Positions 30,057-39,902 of a DNA stretch of 64,000 bases are shown piece after piece. The notes under the pieces were generated by a model. The model was not told the DNA's origin. It worked only from the letters and a program-made list of their open reading frames with translations, and searched no databases. The stretch is from contig NZ_JANDBD010000004.1 in assembly GCF_024320865.1 (NCBI RefSeq), forward strand, positions 124,001 through 188,000, in the 5' to 3' direction. The translations under genes were made by a program, and so were the position numbers. Numbering within the stretch: position 1 is the stretch's first letter; every line of letters begins with the position of its first letter. The stretch comes from Mycolicibacterium arenosum. GTDB lineage: Bacteria; Actinomycetota; Actinomycetes; Mycobacteriales; Mycobacteriaceae.

Positions 30057-30982
30057 AACGCGTGGTTGCGCAGCACGTCCAGGGCGTGCTGGAGGTCAGC
30101 CGGATACGGACTGGTGAACTCGACGCGCCGGCCGTCGGCCGGATGCGCGAAGCTCAGCGCCCTGGCGTGCAGCCACTGCCGTTCCAGCCCGAGGCGTTTC
30201 GCCAGCGTCGGGTCGGCACCGTACGTCAGGTCACCGCAGCACGGGTGATGCAGCGCGGAGAAGTGCACGCGGATCTGGTGGGTGCGGCCGGTTTCCAGGT
30301 GCACGTCGAGCAGGCTCGCCGCCTGGAAGGCCTCGAGCGTGTCGTAGTGCGTGATGCTGTGCCGACCTTGTTCGGTCACCGCGAACTTCCAGTCGTTGCT
30401 CTTGTGCCGACCGATGGGCGCGTCGATGGTGCCACTCGACGGATCGGGATGTCCCTGCACCAGCGCGTGGTACCGCTTGTCGACGGTGCGCTGCTTGAAC
30501 GCTCGCTTGAGCAGGGTGTAGGCGCGCTCGGAGATCGCCACCACCATGACGCCGGACGTGCCGACGTCGAGGCGGTGCACGATGCCCTGACGCTCGTGCA
30601 CCCCCGACGTGGTGATGCGGAATCCGGCGGCGGCCAGCCCGCCCAGCACGGTCGGTCCCGTCCACCCCACCGACGCATGCGCCGCCACCCCGACGGGTTT
30701 GTCGACGACGACGATGTCGGCGTCGCTGTACAGGATCGTCATGCCCTCGACGTCGACCGTCGGATTCTCCAGCGGCGCAGGCGCTTCCGGCAACCGCACC
30801 TCCAGCCACGCGCCGGCCACCAGGCGGTCGGACTTCCCCACCGCGACGCCGTCGACTTCCACGTCGCCCTGTTCTGCCAGCGTGGCGGCCGCGGTCCTGG
30901 AAAGCCCGAGCAGCCGGGCCAGTCCGGCGTCCACCCGCATGTCGGCCAGGCCCTCGGGCACCGGCATCGAACGACTCGTCAC
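30053..30982 (-). CDS. RluA/RluD-family pseudouridine synthase
   Basis: 309 residues: N-terminal S4 RNA-binding domain (about 15-75; [21 protein letters not shown]) and a catalytic domain with the active aspartate in [16 protein letters not shown] and the RTHQIRVHF binding loop. It makes pseudouridine in rRNA. The family is clear; RluD is likely from the lspA linkage (Rv1540 in M. tuberculosis, from memory), but the exact target site cannot be read. GTG 30982 overlaps the lspA stop (GTGA). Confidence 0.92.
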   Translation of the reverse strand: MTSRSMPVPEGLADMRVDAGLARLLGLSRTAAATLAEQGDVEVDGVAVGKSDRLVAGAWLEVRLPEAPAPLENPTVDVEGMTILYSDADIVVVDKPVGVAAHASVGWTGPTVLGGLAAAGFRITTSGVHERQGIVHRLDVGTSGVMVVAISERAYTLLKRAFKQRTVDKRYHALVQGHPDPSSGTIDAPIGRHKSNDWKFAVTEQGRHSITHYDTLEAFQAASLLDVHLETGRTHQIRVHFSALHHPCCGDLTYGADPTLAKRLGLERQWLHARALSFAHPADGRRVEFTSPYPADLQHALDVLRNHAL

Positions 30983-31620
30983 TCCGGGGTGGCGTCCGGC
31001 TCGGGCCCGGCGTCCTCCGCGCGCGTCGGCTGAGCCGGCTGGGCCCTCCCGGCGTCATCCGATGCGCCGTCCGGCTGGCGCTTACCCGCGGTATCGAAGT
31101 CGTAGCCGAACAACGACAATCCGACGAGCAGGATCGCGCCACCCACCACCGCGGGGTCGGCCACGTTGAACACCGGCCACCAGCCGATGGACAGGAAGTC
31201 GATGACGTGGCCCTGCAGCGGGCCGGGCCAGCGGAAGAACCTGTCGACCAGATTGCCCAGCGCACCGCCCAGGATCATGCCGAGCCCCAGAGCCCACCAC
31301 GGCGACACCAGCCGACGGCCCATCCAGACGATGCCCACCACCACGCCGGTCGCGATCAGCGTCAGCACCCACGTGTAGCTCGTCGCCATGGAGAACGCGG
31401 CGCCGGGGTTGCGCACCAGCGTCCAGGTCACGGTGTCGCCGATGATCGACACCGGCTGATTCGGCGTCAGTAGTTCGACGGCCAGCACCTTGGTCACGAC
31501 GTCGAGGACGAGCACGACCGCCGCGACGGAGGCCAGCATCCGCAGCCGACGCCGCGGTCGGGACACGGCCGTCTCGTCCGTGGCGGTGGCCTCGGCCGAA
31601 TCGGTGGTTTCGTCGGTCAC
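30979..31620 (-). CDS. lspA: Lipoprotein signal peptidase (signal peptidase II)
   Basis: Aspartyl protease of the inner membrane that cuts prolipoproteins before the lipid-modified cysteine. 213 residues with four helices; the catalytic aspartates are in GNLVDRFF and [11 protein letters not shown], and the VRNPGAAFS motif is intact. The protein has a ~35-residue acidic N-terminal extension and a 40-residue charged proline-rich tail, as in other mycobacteria. GTG 31620 is used; no better start lies nearby. Confidence 0.95.
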   Translation of the reverse strand: MTDETTDSAEATATDETAVSRPRRRLRMLASVAAVVLVLDVVTKVLAVELLTPNQPVSIIGDTVTWTLVRNPGAAFSMATSYTWVLTLIATGVVVGIVWMGRRLVSPWWALGLGMILGGALGNLVDRFFRWPGPLQGHVIDFLSIGWWPVFNVADPAVVGGAILLVGLSLFGYDFDTAGKRQPDGASDDAGRAQPAQPTRAEDAGPEPDATPE

Positions 31621-31700
31621 GCGTCCATCATCCCAAAAGGGTACGGGCGTGCGTCCGACGCGCCCCAACGGACGGCGTTCGATGGTGAACAATCTCGGGC

Positions 31701-32630
31701 ATGGGCCGCGTCGTCGTCATCACCACCGGGGGCACCATCGCGACGCGCTCCGGCGCCGACGGGGTGGCCCGGCCCACTCGATCGGGCCGCGACCTGGTGG
31801 TCGGCCTGGACTCCGCGGACGGGGTCGACGTCATCGATCTGCTCGCGGTCGACAGCAGCCGGCTGGTACCGGCGGACTGGGACCGGATCGGCGCGGCGAT
31901 CACATCCGCGGTCCAGGGCGGGGCCGACGGCGTCGTGGTCACGCACGGGACCGACACCCTGGAGGAGACCGCGCTGTGGCTGGACGCGACGTACTCCGGC
32001 GCGGTGCCGGTGGTGCTGACGGGGGCGATGCGCTCCAGCGACGCAGTCGAGCCCGACGGTCCGCGGAATCTCGCCGAGGCCGTGTCCGTGGCCGCCAGTC
32101 CGTCGACCGGGGACCTCGGCGTGCTGGTCAGCTTCGCGGGCACGGTGTGGCAGCCACTCGGCCTCACCAAGATCGGGGAGCGCTGGGCGGGCACCGCGCT
32201 CGGCACGGTGACACCGGGCACGGTGCACCTCACCCGACCCAAGCGCCGCCCGGTGATCGGCGCCGCCAGCGCGGCGATCGCGCCCCGCGTCGACGTGGTC
32301 GCCGTGTACGCGGGCGCCGACGCGGTGGCGATGGACGCGTACACGGCCGCGGGCGCCAGCGGACTCGTACTGGAGGCGCTCGGCGCCGGCAACGTGCCGG
32401 ACGCGGTGTTGCACGGCGTCCAGCGGCTGTGCTCGGACGGTGTGGTCGTCGCGGTGTCGACACGGGTGCCCGACGCGACGGTCAGCGCGCGCTACGGGCC
32501 GGGCCGCGCGCTCGCCGACGCGGGCGCGATCATGGTGCCGACACTGCGCCCGGCGCAGGCCAGAGTGCTGATGATGGCGGCGCTAGCCGCCGGCTCACCC
32601 GTCGCCGGCGTCCTCGCCGACTGGGGCTGA
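31701..32630 (+). CDS. ansA: L-asparaginase
   Basis: Hydrolyses asparagine to aspartate and ammonia. 309 residues of the bacterial type I/II fold: first catalytic threonine in [10 protein letters not shown], second site in [14 protein letters not shown], and the LTGAMRS loop. No signal peptide is seen. Divergent from lspA and convergent with dinB1, which it overlaps by 36 bases. Confidence 0.94.
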   Translation: MGRVVVITTGGTIATRSGADGVARPTRSGRDLVVGLDSADGVDVIDLLAVDSSRLVPADWDRIGAAITSAVQGGADGVVVTHGTDTLEETALWLDATYSGAVPVVLTGAMRSSDAVEPDGPRNLAEAVSVAASPSTGDLGVLVSFAGTVWQPLGLTKIGERWAGTALGTVTPGTVHLTRPKRRPVIGAASAAIAPRVDVVAVYAGADAVAMDAYTAAGASGLVLEALGAGNVPDAVLHGVQRLCSDGVVVAVSTRVPDATVSARYGPGRALADAGAIMVPTLRPAQARVLMMAALAAGSPVAGVLADWG

Positions 32631-33971
32631 CGCGGCGCGTGCCGCCACGAACTCCGGCCAGTCGAGACTGTCGAGCGGATCCGCGCGCCGGATCTCGGCA
32701 TCGTCGACCGGAAACGTCCGCATCACCCCCGGACCGCTGGCTCTGGTCTCGAACCGCACGCTCATCACGCCGTGCCCCGCACCCTGCACCCACCCGTGGC
32801 CGAACCGGTCGTGGACGACGTCGTCGCCGACGCGCCACCCGGTCGGCGCGGGCGCGATGACCGGCGCGGGCCCGGCCTGCCTGTCGTCGGACGCCTCGAG
32901 GGCCTGGTCGAGGTCCGGGAACAGTGATTCCTGGCGGACATCGGACAGGCCCGAGAAGCCAACGCCGACAAGGCGAATGGGTCCGATGTCCATGGGATCG
33001 AGCAGCAGCCTGCGTGCGGTGCCGATGAGCGTCGCCTCCTCCACGGTCGCGTACGGCAGCGTCGCCGATCGCGTCAGCGTGCTCATGTCGGACTTCTTCA
33101 GCTTGACCGTCACCGTGCGCGCCCCGCGGCCGTCGCGCTGCAGCCGGCGGTGTGCGTGCTCGCCGATGGGCACGATGGCGTCGCGCAGTTGGTCGAGCGT
33201 CGTCAGATCCTCGGCGAAGGTGGATTCGGCGCTGATCTGCTTGGCACCGGCGCGCTCGGCCACCGGGCGGTCGTCGATGCCGCGGGCCAGCAGGTGCAGC
33301 GCGGCGCCGACGGTGGACCCGAGCACGTCGGCCACCTCGGAGTCCGTCAGGGCGGCCAGTGCGCCGACGGTGTCGATGCCGAGCCGGTGCAGGCGTTCCT
33401 CGGCGACCGGGCCGATGCCCCAGAGCTTGCGGACCGGAAGCGCGGCCAGCAGCGCACGCTCCTCGGCACGGCGGATCACCCGGACGCCGTCGGGCTTGGC
33501 CAGACCCGACGCGATCTTGGCGAGCTGCTTGCCCGATCCGGCGCCGACGGACGCCACCAGGCCGGTCTGCTCGCGCACCCTGGCCCGCAGCCGCTCGCAG
33601 AACCGTTCGACGGCGTCCGCATCGGCACCTGCGAGCTCGACCGGTTCGCCGAACGCCTCGTCGAACGACAGCTGCTCGAGGACGGGCACGACCTCGCGCA
33701 CGGTGTCCAGCACCCGGCCGCTGGCCATGCCGTAGACCGCACCGCGCGGCGGTAGCACGACTGCGGCGGCGCCGACCATCCGCCGCGCCTGATGCATGGG
33801 CATGGCCGAGCGGGCGCCGAACACCCTGGCCTCGTAGCTCGCGCCCGCGACGACCCCTCGCCCGCCGAGACCGCCGACGAGCACCGGGCGTCCGCGCAGC
33901 GTGGGCCGCGTCAGCTGCTCGACGGAGGCGAAGAACGCGTCCATGTCGAAGTGCAGCACCCAGCGATCCAT
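32595..33971 (-). CDS. dinB1: Y-family DNA polymerase IV
   Basis: Translesion polymerase, 458 residues. Catalytic acids are in [12 protein letters not shown] and LSFDEAF, followed by the thumb helix-hairpin-helix ([20 protein letters not shown]) and little-finger domain ([10 protein letters not shown]). [10 protein letters not shown] stretch after the little finger fits a beta-clamp binding motif, the feature that separates DinB1/DinX from clamp-motif-lacking mycobacterial paralogues. The ~90-residue extension beyond it ([15 protein letters not shown]) is typical of the mycobacterial protein (dinX, Rv1537). Confidence 0.92.
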   Translation of the reverse strand: MDRWVLHFDMDAFFASVEQLTRPTLRGRPVLVGGLGGRGVVAGASYEARVFGARSAMPMHQARRMVGAAAVVLPPRGAVYGMASGRVLDTVREVVPVLEQLSFDEAFGEPVELAGADADAVERFCERLRARVREQTGLVASVGAGSGKQLAKIASGLAKPDGVRVIRRAEERALLAALPVRKLWGIGPVAEERLHRLGIDTVGALAALTDSEVADVLGSTVGAALHLLARGIDDRPVAERAGAKQISAESTFAEDLTTLDQLRDAIVPIGEHAHRRLQRDGRGARTVTVKLKKSDMSTLTRSATLPYATVEEATLIGTARRLLLDPMDIGPIRLVGVGFSGLSDVRQESLFPDLDQALEASDDRQAGPAPVIAPAPTGWRVGDDVVHDRFGHGWVQGAGHGVMSVRFETRASGPGVMRTFPVDDAEIRRADPLDSLDWPEFVAARAASAPVGEDAGDG

Positions 33972-33991
33972 AACCGCCGATGCTAGGGCGC

Positions 33992-33997
33992 TAGCCT
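33992..33997 (+). promoter_or_regulatory. -10 element TAGCCT, leaderless promoter of S4 gene
   Basis: TAGCCT is followed by six bases and ATG 34004 inside the 32-base gap to the divergent dinB1. Confidence 0.4.
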
Positions 33998-34003
33998 GGC
34001 GCC

Positions 34004-34222
34004 ATGGCAGCAGAGGACGTCCCGATTCGCGACGCGTCGATCCGCCTCGGCCAGTTCCTCAAGCTCGCATCGCTGATCGACTCCGGGGCCGACGCGAAGG
34101 AGGTCATCGCGGATGGGCTCGTCACCGTCAACGGCGCCGTCGAGACCCGGCGCGGCCGTCAGCTTCAGCACGGCGACGTCGTGACCTTCGGGAGCAGGGC
34201 GGCCCGCGTCACGCCTTCGTGA
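34004..34222 (+). CDS. S4-domain RNA-binding protein
   Basis: 72 residues that are almost entirely an S4 fold: [37 protein letters not shown] and LQHGDVVTF. Stand-alone S4 proteins (YaaA/YbcJ-like) bind structured RNA, often ribosomal. Its last 14 bases overlap the convergent end of ileS. Leaderless start at ATG 34004. Confidence 0.85.
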   Translation: MAAEDVPIRDASIRLGQFLKLASLIDSGADAKEVIADGLVTVNGAVETRRGRQLQHGDVVTFGSRAARVTPS

Positions 34223-37200
34223 TCGCGGCCTTCGCGCCGTCGCCGATGTCGTGCCCGTCGGGCAGGTCACCGAACGCGAAAGTCGTCGCCAGCACCTCGC
34301 CGGCGATCAGGTCGACGTGCGCGCGCGCCCACCCCTCCCGTTCGGCGGGCACCCAGAGCACCAGGCTGATGCGGTCGGACACGTCGAGCCCGGTGCTCTT
34401 GCGCAGCTCCTGCAGCTCCCGGATGCGATCCTTGGCCCAGCCCTCCGCCTCCAGTTCGGGCGTCACCGTTCCGTCGAGCACCACCAGTCCAGCACCGTCC
34501 GGCAGAGCCGCGGTCCACTCCGGTTCGGCGGCAACGAGTTTCGAGGTGTACTCCTCCGGGGTGAGCGTGGCGGGCCCGGCCGTCAGCGTGCCGTCCGGGT
34601 TGAGCACGCTCTCCCCCGCCTTCACGGCCTTGATGGCGGCTTGCACGTCCTTGCCGAGCCGCGGCCCCGCCACCTTGGCGTTCACGGCGACCTTGAAGCG
34701 ACCGTAGGTGTCGATCTCATCGGTGAGTTCCACGGCCTTGACGTTGAGCTCGTCGGCGATGAGGTCGACGAACGGTCGCAGCGCCTCCGGATCCGCCACG
34801 GCGACAGTCAGTTCGGGAAGCGGCAGCCGCACCCGCAACTTCTTCGCCTTGCGCACCGACGAACCCGCCGAGCACACGTCGCGCACCTGATCCATGGCGG
34901 CCACCAGCGCGGCGTCGGCGGGAAGGGAACCCGCCGCCGGCCAGTCGGTGAGGTGGACCGACCTCTCACCCGTGAGGCCGCGCCAGATGACCTCGGTCGT
35001 GAGCGGCAGAAGCGGCGCCGCCAGCCTGCTGGTCACCTCGAGAACGGTGTGCAGGGTGTCGATCGCGTCGGAGTCCTCGTTCCAGAACCGCGCGCGGGAC
35101 CGCCGCACGTACCAGTTGTTCAGGGCGTCGGCGAACTGCCGCAGCTGGTCACACGCTCCCGAGATGTCGCACGTGTCGAGCGCCTCGGTGAGATCGTCGC
35201 GCAGCACCGCGAGTTTGGCCAGGATGTAGCGGTCCAGCACGTTCGTGGAGTCGGTACGCCACCGCCCGCGCTGCGGCGCGTACAGCGTCAGGAACGTGTA
35301 CGCGTTCCAGATCGGCAGCTGCACCTGTCGCACCCCCTCGCGGATGCCCTGCTCGGTGACGACGAGGTTGCCGCCGCGCAGGATCGGTGACGCCATCAGG
35401 AACCACCGCATGGCGTCGGACCCGTCTCGGTCGAACACCTCGCTGACATCGGGGTAGTTGCGCAGCGACTTGCTCATCTTCTGCCCGTCGTTGCCCAGCA
35501 CGATGCCGTGCGCGACACAGGTTTTGAATGCGGGACGGTCGAAGAGCGCGGTCGCGAGCAGGTGCATGACGTAGAACCAGCCGCGGGTCTGGCCGATGTA
35601 CTCGACGATGAAGTCGGCCGGGAAGTGGGTGTCGAACCACTCGGCGTTCTCGAACGGGTAGTGCACCTGGGCGTACGGCATGGACCCCGAGTCGAACCAC
35701 ACGTCGAACACGTCCTCGATGCGCCGCATCGTCGAATTGCCGCTGGGATCATCGGGATTCGGCCGGGTGAGCTCGTCGATGTAGGGCCGGTGCAGGTTGT
35801 CCGGGCGCACGCCGAAGTCACGTTCCAACTCGTCGAGGCTGCCGTACACGTCGATCCGCGGATACGCCGGATCGTCGGACTTCCACACCGGAATCGGGGT
35901 GCCCCAGTATCGGTTTCGCGACACCGACCAGTCGCGGGCGTTCGACAGCCACTTACCGAACTGGCCGTCCTTGACGTGCTCCGGGTACCAGGTGATCTGC
36001 TGATTCAGCTCGACCATCCGGTCCTTGAACTGCGCCACGTCGACGAACCACGACGACACCGCCCGGTAGATCAGCGGGTTCCGGCACCGCCAGCAGTGCG
36101 GATAGGAGTGGTCGTAGGTCTCGTGCCGCAGCAGCACGGGCGCGTTGACTCCCGCCGAACCCGTACCGTTCTTCAGGTCGCGGATGATCTGCGGGTTGGC
36201 GTCGAACACGTGCTGACCCGCGTAGTCGGGCACCGTCGCGTCGAACCGGCCCTTCGAATCGACCGGTGTCACCGCCACGATGCCCGCGGCGTCGCCCGTC
36301 GCCTTGTCGTCCTCGCCGTAGGCAGGCGCCATGTGCACGATGCCGGTGCCGTCGTCGGTCGTGACGAAGTCGCCGGACAGCACCTGGAAAGCACTGGACG
36401 AGTTCGTCTTCGAATCCGCGAAGTAGGGGAACGGCGGCAGGTACGACGTGCCGAGAAGATCGGCACCTCGATACGTGGCCAGCACCTCCGGCTCCTCACC
36501 GAGTTCCCGCGCGTAGGCGGCGAGCCGCGCTTCGGCGAGCACGTAGCGACGGCCGTCGGATCCGAGCACCTGGACGTAGGAGACCTCGGGGTTGACGGCG
36601 ACGGCCTGATTCGACGGGAGCGTCCACGGCGTCGTCGTCCAGATCAGCAGGTACGAGTCGGTCAGCTCCCCCGAATCGATACGGAAGCCGACGGTCAGCG
36701 CCGGATCCTGCCGGTTCTGGTAGACGTCGTCGTCCATCCGCAGCTCGTGGCTGGACAGCGGGGTCTCGTCGTTCCAGCAGTACGGCAGGACGCGGTAGCC
36801 CTCGTACGCCAGGCCCTTGTCCCAGAGCTTCTTGAACGCCCAGATCGCCGACTCCATGAAGCCGATGTCCAGCGTCTTGTAGTCGTTGTCGAAGTCGACC
36901 CACCGCGCCTGCCTGGTGACGTAACTGCGCCACTCGCCCGCGTACTTCATCACCGAGGCGCGGCAGGCGTCGTTGAACGCGCCGATGCCGAGTTCCTCGA
37001 TCTGCGCCTTGTCGCTGATCCCGAGCTGGCGCTGCACCTCGAGTTCGGCGGGCAGTCCGTGGGTGTCCCACCCGAAGCGGCGGTCCACCTTGTATCCGCG
37101 CATCGTGCGGTATCGCGGGACGATGTCCTTGACGTAGCCGGTCAGCAGATGACCGTAGTGCGGCAGGCCGTTGGCGAACGGCGGCCCGTCGTAGAAGACG

Positions 37201-37331
37201 TACTCGTCAGCGCCGTCGCGACGGTCGATGCTGGCGCGGAAGGTGTCGTCGGCGTCCCAGAAGTCGAGGACCTCGCGCTCGAGTTCGGGGAAGTTCGGCG
37301 AGCCGCTCGCCGGCTTGGGGTACGCGCTCAC
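34209..37331 (-). CDS. ileS: Isoleucyl-tRNA synthetase
   Basis: Charges tRNA-Ile. 1040 residues: HIGH box as [15 protein letters not shown], the editing domain ([18 protein letters not shown]), KMSKS in [13 protein letters not shown], and a long C-terminal anticodon-binding part as in the actinobacterial/eukaryotic-type enzyme; the bacterial C-terminal zinc ribbon is not evident. GTG 37331 (VSAYPKP) was chosen because AGGAGA lies just upstream and the conserved [13 protein letters not shown] begins soon after. Preceded by a T-box leader. Confidence 0.96.
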   Translation of the reverse strand: MSAYPKPASGSPNFPELEREVLDFWDADDTFRASIDRRDGADEYVFYDGPPFANGLPHYGHLLTGYVKDIVPRYRTMRGYKVDRRFGWDTHGLPAELEVQRQLGISDKAQIEELGIGAFNDACRASVMKYAGEWRSYVTRQARWVDFDNDYKTLDIGFMESAIWAFKKLWDKGLAYEGYRVLPYCWNDETPLSSHELRMDDDVYQNRQDPALTVGFRIDSGELTDSYLLIWTTTPWTLPSNQAVAVNPEVSYVQVLGSDGRRYVLAEARLAAYARELGEEPEVLATYRGADLLGTSYLPPFPYFADSKTNSSSAFQVLSGDFVTTDDGTGIVHMAPAYGEDDKATGDAAGIVAVTPVDSKGRFDATVPDYAGQHVFDANPQIIRDLKNGTGSAGVNAPVLLRHETYDHSYPHCWRCRNPLIYRAVSSWFVDVAQFKDRMVELNQQITWYPEHVKDGQFGKWLSNARDWSVSRNRYWGTPIPVWKSDDPAYPRIDVYGSLDELERDFGVRPDNLHRPYIDELTRPNPDDPSGNSTMRRIEDVFDVWFDSGSMPYAQVHYPFENAEWFDTHFPADFIVEYIGQTRGWFYVMHLLATALFDRPAFKTCVAHGIVLGNDGQKMSKSLRNYPDVSEVFDRDGSDAMRWFLMASPILRGGNLVVTEQGIREGVRQVQLPIWNAYTFLTLYAPQRGRWRTDSTNVLDRYILAKLAVLRDDLTEALDTCDISGACDQLRQFADALNNWYVRRSRARFWNEDSDAIDTLHTVLEVTSRLAAPLLPLTTEVIWRGLTGERSVHLTDWPAAGSLPADAALVAAMDQVRDVCSAGSSVRKAKKLRVRLPLPELTVAVADPEALRPFVDLIADELNVKAVELTDEIDTYGRFKVAVNAKVAGPRLGKDVQAAIKAVKAGESVLNPDGTLTAGPATLTPEEYTSKLVAAEPEWTAALPDGAGLVVLDGTVTPELEAEGWAKDRIRELQELRKSTGLDVSDRISLVLWVPAEREGWARAHVDLIAGEVLATTFAFGDLPDGHDIGDGAKAAITKA

Positions 37332-37547
37332 GTGCGGTCGTCTCCTGTGCCTGTGGTGCTGATAGGCACGGGGACGACGTCGCGCGGTTGCGCGAGCGCC
37401 GCGGTACCACCCCGCTTGCACCTCCGCCGGAGATGCCGCTCAACTGCGGACGCTGACGGGCCCAACCGTTCGGTTCTACTGAGGCGCGGGCAACCGCGGC
37501 CGTTCTTCCGAAGGCTCCCCGGTGATGGCCGGATCGACGCCGTTGCG
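37332..37547 (-). promoter_or_regulatory. T-box riboswitch leader of ileS (translational type)
   Basis: Read on the minus strand, a -10-like TAGAAT (37558-37553) is followed by a ~215-base leader. The leader holds an ATC specifier triplet (37526-37524, in GGCCATCACCGG), the stem segments GGGGAGCCTTCGGAAGAAC and AGTAGAACCGAACGG, and the universal T-box core GGGTGGTACCGCGG (37413-37400), which pairs with the free ACCA end of uncharged tRNA. It ends with AGGAGA and GTG. No U-tract terminator is present, so control is presumably by freeing the ribosome site, as known for actinobacterial ileS T-boxes. The ATC specifier matches isoleucine. Confidence 0.92.
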
Positions 37548-37568
37548 GTCGATTCTAGCGACCGTCTC

Positions 37569-38186
37569 TCAGTACGCAGCCGCCAGCTCGGACGTCGCGA
37601 CCGGCGCCGACTCCGAGGTCAGCTCGATCATCGCGTACGGCAGCTGCTCGGCGAGCTCCTCGACGGTGTACGCCTCGAAGCTGCGCGGGTCGTACCACCA
37701 GTCCAGGCGCATCGCGCCGCCGTCGAAGTGCGCGTGCAGCTCGAGGAGGTGACCGTAGCCAGCGGGGCGCGACATCGGCATGCCGAAGGAGAACAGAACG
37801 TCCGACATCGGGTCGGTGCCGGGATCATCGGCGACCGGGCGCTCCATCGGGTGCGCGGTCAGCGCGACCAGCGACTGGTGCACGCTGGTCAGCATGTCGG
37901 TGGCCGGCATCCGATCCGGACCCACGCAGGCAAGCGCGACCGGGTAGCTGGAGTCGTCGAATCGGGCCACGTCGACGGCCACGAAGCCCTCGCCGATGGT
38001 CCGCTGCACCGCACGCCCCAGGGCGGCCAGCAGAATCTCCTCGCTGGTGAGGCCCAACGCCGTGGCGGCACCGTCGAGTTCGTCGGTGAGCACAGCCGAA
38101 AGTGTTGCGCTGTGGCACGCCATGTCGTCCGTGCGAGGGCGTCCGGCGGCGTCGTAATCGGTCAGCTGCAAGTTTGCGCGGATCAT
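37569..38186 (-). CDS. Stand-alone condensation-like domain protein (C-terminal half only)
   Basis: 205 residues resembling the C-terminal half of an NRPS condensation domain or PapA-type acyltransferase: LSAVLTDELDGAATALGLTSEEILLAALGRAVQRTIG, a middle loop, then LHAHFDGGAMRLDWWYDPRSFEAYTVEELAEQLPYA. The catalytic HHxxxD of the N-terminal half is absent, so it is unlikely to be a transferase alone. It could be a partner or remnant of such an enzyme, or a binding protein. ATG 38186 is preferred over TTG 38213. It lies directly upstream of the ileS T-box and faces a small HTH gene, with a palindrome between them. Function unknown. Confidence 0.65.
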   Translation of the reverse strand: MIRANLQLTDYDAAGRPRTDDMACHSATLSAVLTDELDGAATALGLTSEEILLAALGRAVQRTIGEGFVAVDVARFDDSSYPVALACVGPDRMPATDMLTSVHQSLVALTAHPMERPVADDPGTDPMSDVLFSFGMPMSRPAGYGHLLELHAHFDGGAMRLDWWYDPRSFEAYTVEELAEQLPYAMIELTSESAPVATSELAAAY

Positions 38187-38207
38187 GGTGAACAAGCTAC
38201 ACGCTAT

Positions 38208-38221
38208 TCCCAAATATGGGA
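38208..38221. promoter_or_regulatory. Palindrome TCCCA-AATA-TGGGA
   Basis: A perfect 5+4+5 inverted repeat 21 bases upstream of the condensation-like gene and 101 bases before the divergent HTH gene. A further TATGGG half-site occurs near 38255. A binding site for the HTH protein is a reasonable guess. Confidence 0.4.
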
Positions 38222-38309
38222 CACATCTGCCAAAACTGTGACGCCGGTGTTAATTATGGGCCGGTTGTCCTTTTTGCGGCTGCCACTGCCCAGGATCGGG
38301 AAATGCGGT

Positions 38310-38315
38310 TATTGT
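38310..38315 (+). promoter_or_regulatory. -10 element TATTGT, leaderless promoter of HTH gene
   Basis: TATTGT is followed by six bases and GTG 38322, the same layout as the TetR gene at 541. Confidence 0.5.
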
Positions 38316-38321
38316 GGAGCG

Positions 38322-38684
38322 GTGCCACGTACCGATGAGAACGGCAGACAGCTAAAAGCTCTGCTGGACTACCTGCTCGATGGCGATATCGACGCGAAGG
38401 CGATCTACGACGCGCTGGGGACGTCCAGCAGCACCTACTACCGCCGTATCAAGGAAGCCGACTACCCGAACGCCGAAGAACTGCGGCTGGTAGCCGACCG
38501 GTTCTCGATCAACTACCCGGACCTGCAGGTCAGGTTCGGATTGATGAGCCGCGACGAGGTTCTCAGCTATCTGGAATCGGCGCCGACGACGGTTGCCACG
38601 CGCACCGAGACCCGAACCGAGGTCCGGCCGGCGCGCCCGAAGCTATCGCAGTTAGCTCCGCGGCCTGACGCACCGCCTCTATAG
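38322..38684 (+). CDS. Small helix-turn-helix DNA-binding protein
   Basis: 120 residues. An HTH of XRE-like type occupies about 10-65 (LLDGDIDAKAIYDALGTSSSTYYRRIKEADYPNAEELRLVADRF); a basic, threonine/proline-rich tail follows. Homologues with the YYRRIKEADYPNAEEL block are, as I recall, common in mycobacteria and often precede a membrane protein gene, as here (45 bases downstream). GTG 38322 follows a leaderless -10. Targets unknown; the palindrome at 38208-38221 is a candidate. Confidence 0.8.
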   Translation: MPRTDENGRQLKALLDYLLDGDIDAKAIYDALGTSSSTYYRRIKEADYPNAEELRLVADRFSINYPDLQVRFGLMSRDEVLSYLESAPTTVATRTETRTEVRPARPKLSQLAPRPDAPPL

Positions 38685-38729
38685 CAGTAGACTCGCTGCG
38701 GCGGACTCACCGGCGACTAAGGCAACAGC

Positions 38730-39467
38730 ATGGCTCTCACAGTGCTCATAGCGATCACCCTCGTGTGCATCGGCTGGAGCCTCTGGATTCGCCGTGTCAC
38801 CTGGTCGTGCCGGTGGGAAGTTGCTGCAACGTTGAATATCGCCCTGCAGGGCCTGGCCGTCTTCCTGATGTCGCCGTGGGCCTCGGAGACCATCGGCCAC
38901 TTCCTATACGACCTCACCGGCAAGTGGAATCTCGAGGACTACCTCGGTCACGACGCGTACATCGTCGCGGCGTCGGCCGTCGTGTACAACACCCTCGGCC
39001 GTCTTCAGGACGACCACGCCATGCAGGTCACGTTCAAGCAGTACGTCGAGCGCCCGGCCACGCTGTGCATCCCACTGCTCCTGGTGACCTTTTCGCTCGG
39101 CAACGGCGCGGCGATCTACAAGCCGGACTTCTTCCAGGTGCCCACCGACTTCTGGCTGGCCACCTACTGGATCCTGCTATGCGGCACGTTGATCTACCTC
39201 CTCGGCTACGGGTGCCGCGCGCTGCTGATCCTGCGCAAGGACCCGCGGTCGCGCCGCATCGCCAACGTCTATCTCGCCGCGTCGATCAGCGGCATCGCCG
39301 CCTGCATCGTCCGGATCGTCACGTCGCTGGTGCCGTCGCTGCAATCCGTCGCGACGAGCACCACGCTGACGTGGGTGTTCGCCTGCGCCTGCGGCGCGGG
39401 TTTCGCACTGGCGTCGGCGCACTCCTGGCGGATCAAGACGAAGTGGTTCTCGACCGCCGACCGCTAG
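38730..39467 (+). CDS. Polytopic membrane protein paired with the HTH gene
   Basis: 245 residues with about seven hydrophobic helices (near 3-20, 32-50, 75-92, 112-128, 142-165, 180-203 and 212-232) and a short basic tail. It resembles, weakly, the membrane proteins encoded beside small HTH regulators in actinobacteria (MAB_1171c/DUF6545-like). It has no transporter motif I recognise. Probably cotranscribed with the HTH gene. Could be a sensor acting on that regulator. Function unknown. Confidence 0.7.
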   Translation: MALTVLIAITLVCIGWSLWIRRVTWSCRWEVAATLNIALQGLAVFLMSPWASETIGHFLYDLTGKWNLEDYLGHDAYIVAASAVVYNTLGRLQDDHAMQVTFKQYVERPATLCIPLLLVTFSLGNGAAIYKPDFFQVPTDFWLATYWILLCGTLIYLLGYGCRALLILRKDPRSRRIANVYLAASISGIAACIVRIVTSLVPSLQSVATSTTLTWVFACACGAGFALASAHSWRIKTKWFSTADR

Positions 39468-39902
39468 ACCTAGCGCGATAACCCCTTCACCCCACCCCGG
39501 CCGCCGACGAACGGCGCGCGTCTTGCCAATGCGTTCTCCACCGTGACGACGTCAGCTGCCGGGCCGCGTCAGTGAACCACGACCGCCGCCGGCAACCACG
39601 CCGCTCGCCGTTCGCGGACCGCCGGTGACACACGCGCCTCCACTCATCCGCTGTTCACACCCCGGATCGCCTTGCAGGCACAAGGAATGATTCAAAAGGT
39701 ACTCAACTTCAGGGAACAGCAATCGATTTGCGAAATATCCACCTCGCGGCGCGACTCACCGCGCGACACGGTGAAACCCTGGATGCGGTAATGCGGTGTG
39801 CCATAGGGCTTTTCGCTATGCTGCGCATCTCGGGTTCGCATTACTTAAGCTTGTCGCGAGCTCGACCGAGGTCATTCGGCTGCTGCAGAGAGGGACGTGA
39901 AC
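39468..39902. other. Non-coding gap upstream of the FAAL gene
   Basis: 435 bases without a credible gene. A CGCTAG-AC-CTAGCG inverted repeat (39462-39475) straddles the stop of the preceding gene. From about 39661 the GC content falls to roughly 56% by hand count, below the ~68% of neighbours. This part presumably holds the fadD promoter and a long leader; no clear -10/-35 pair was fixed. The GAGAGGGA site at 39888-39895 serves the FAAL start. Confidence 0.6.

Noticed and set aside
35508..38321. Long plus-strand frame opposite ileS, its T-box and the condensation-like gene
   Set aside because: Only its last 120 codons, from GTG 38322, make a sensible HTH protein; the rest is a shadow of ileS.
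39462..39475. CGCTAG-AC-CTAGCG as a terminator
   Set aside because: A two-base loop cannot form a normal hairpin and no T-run follows.
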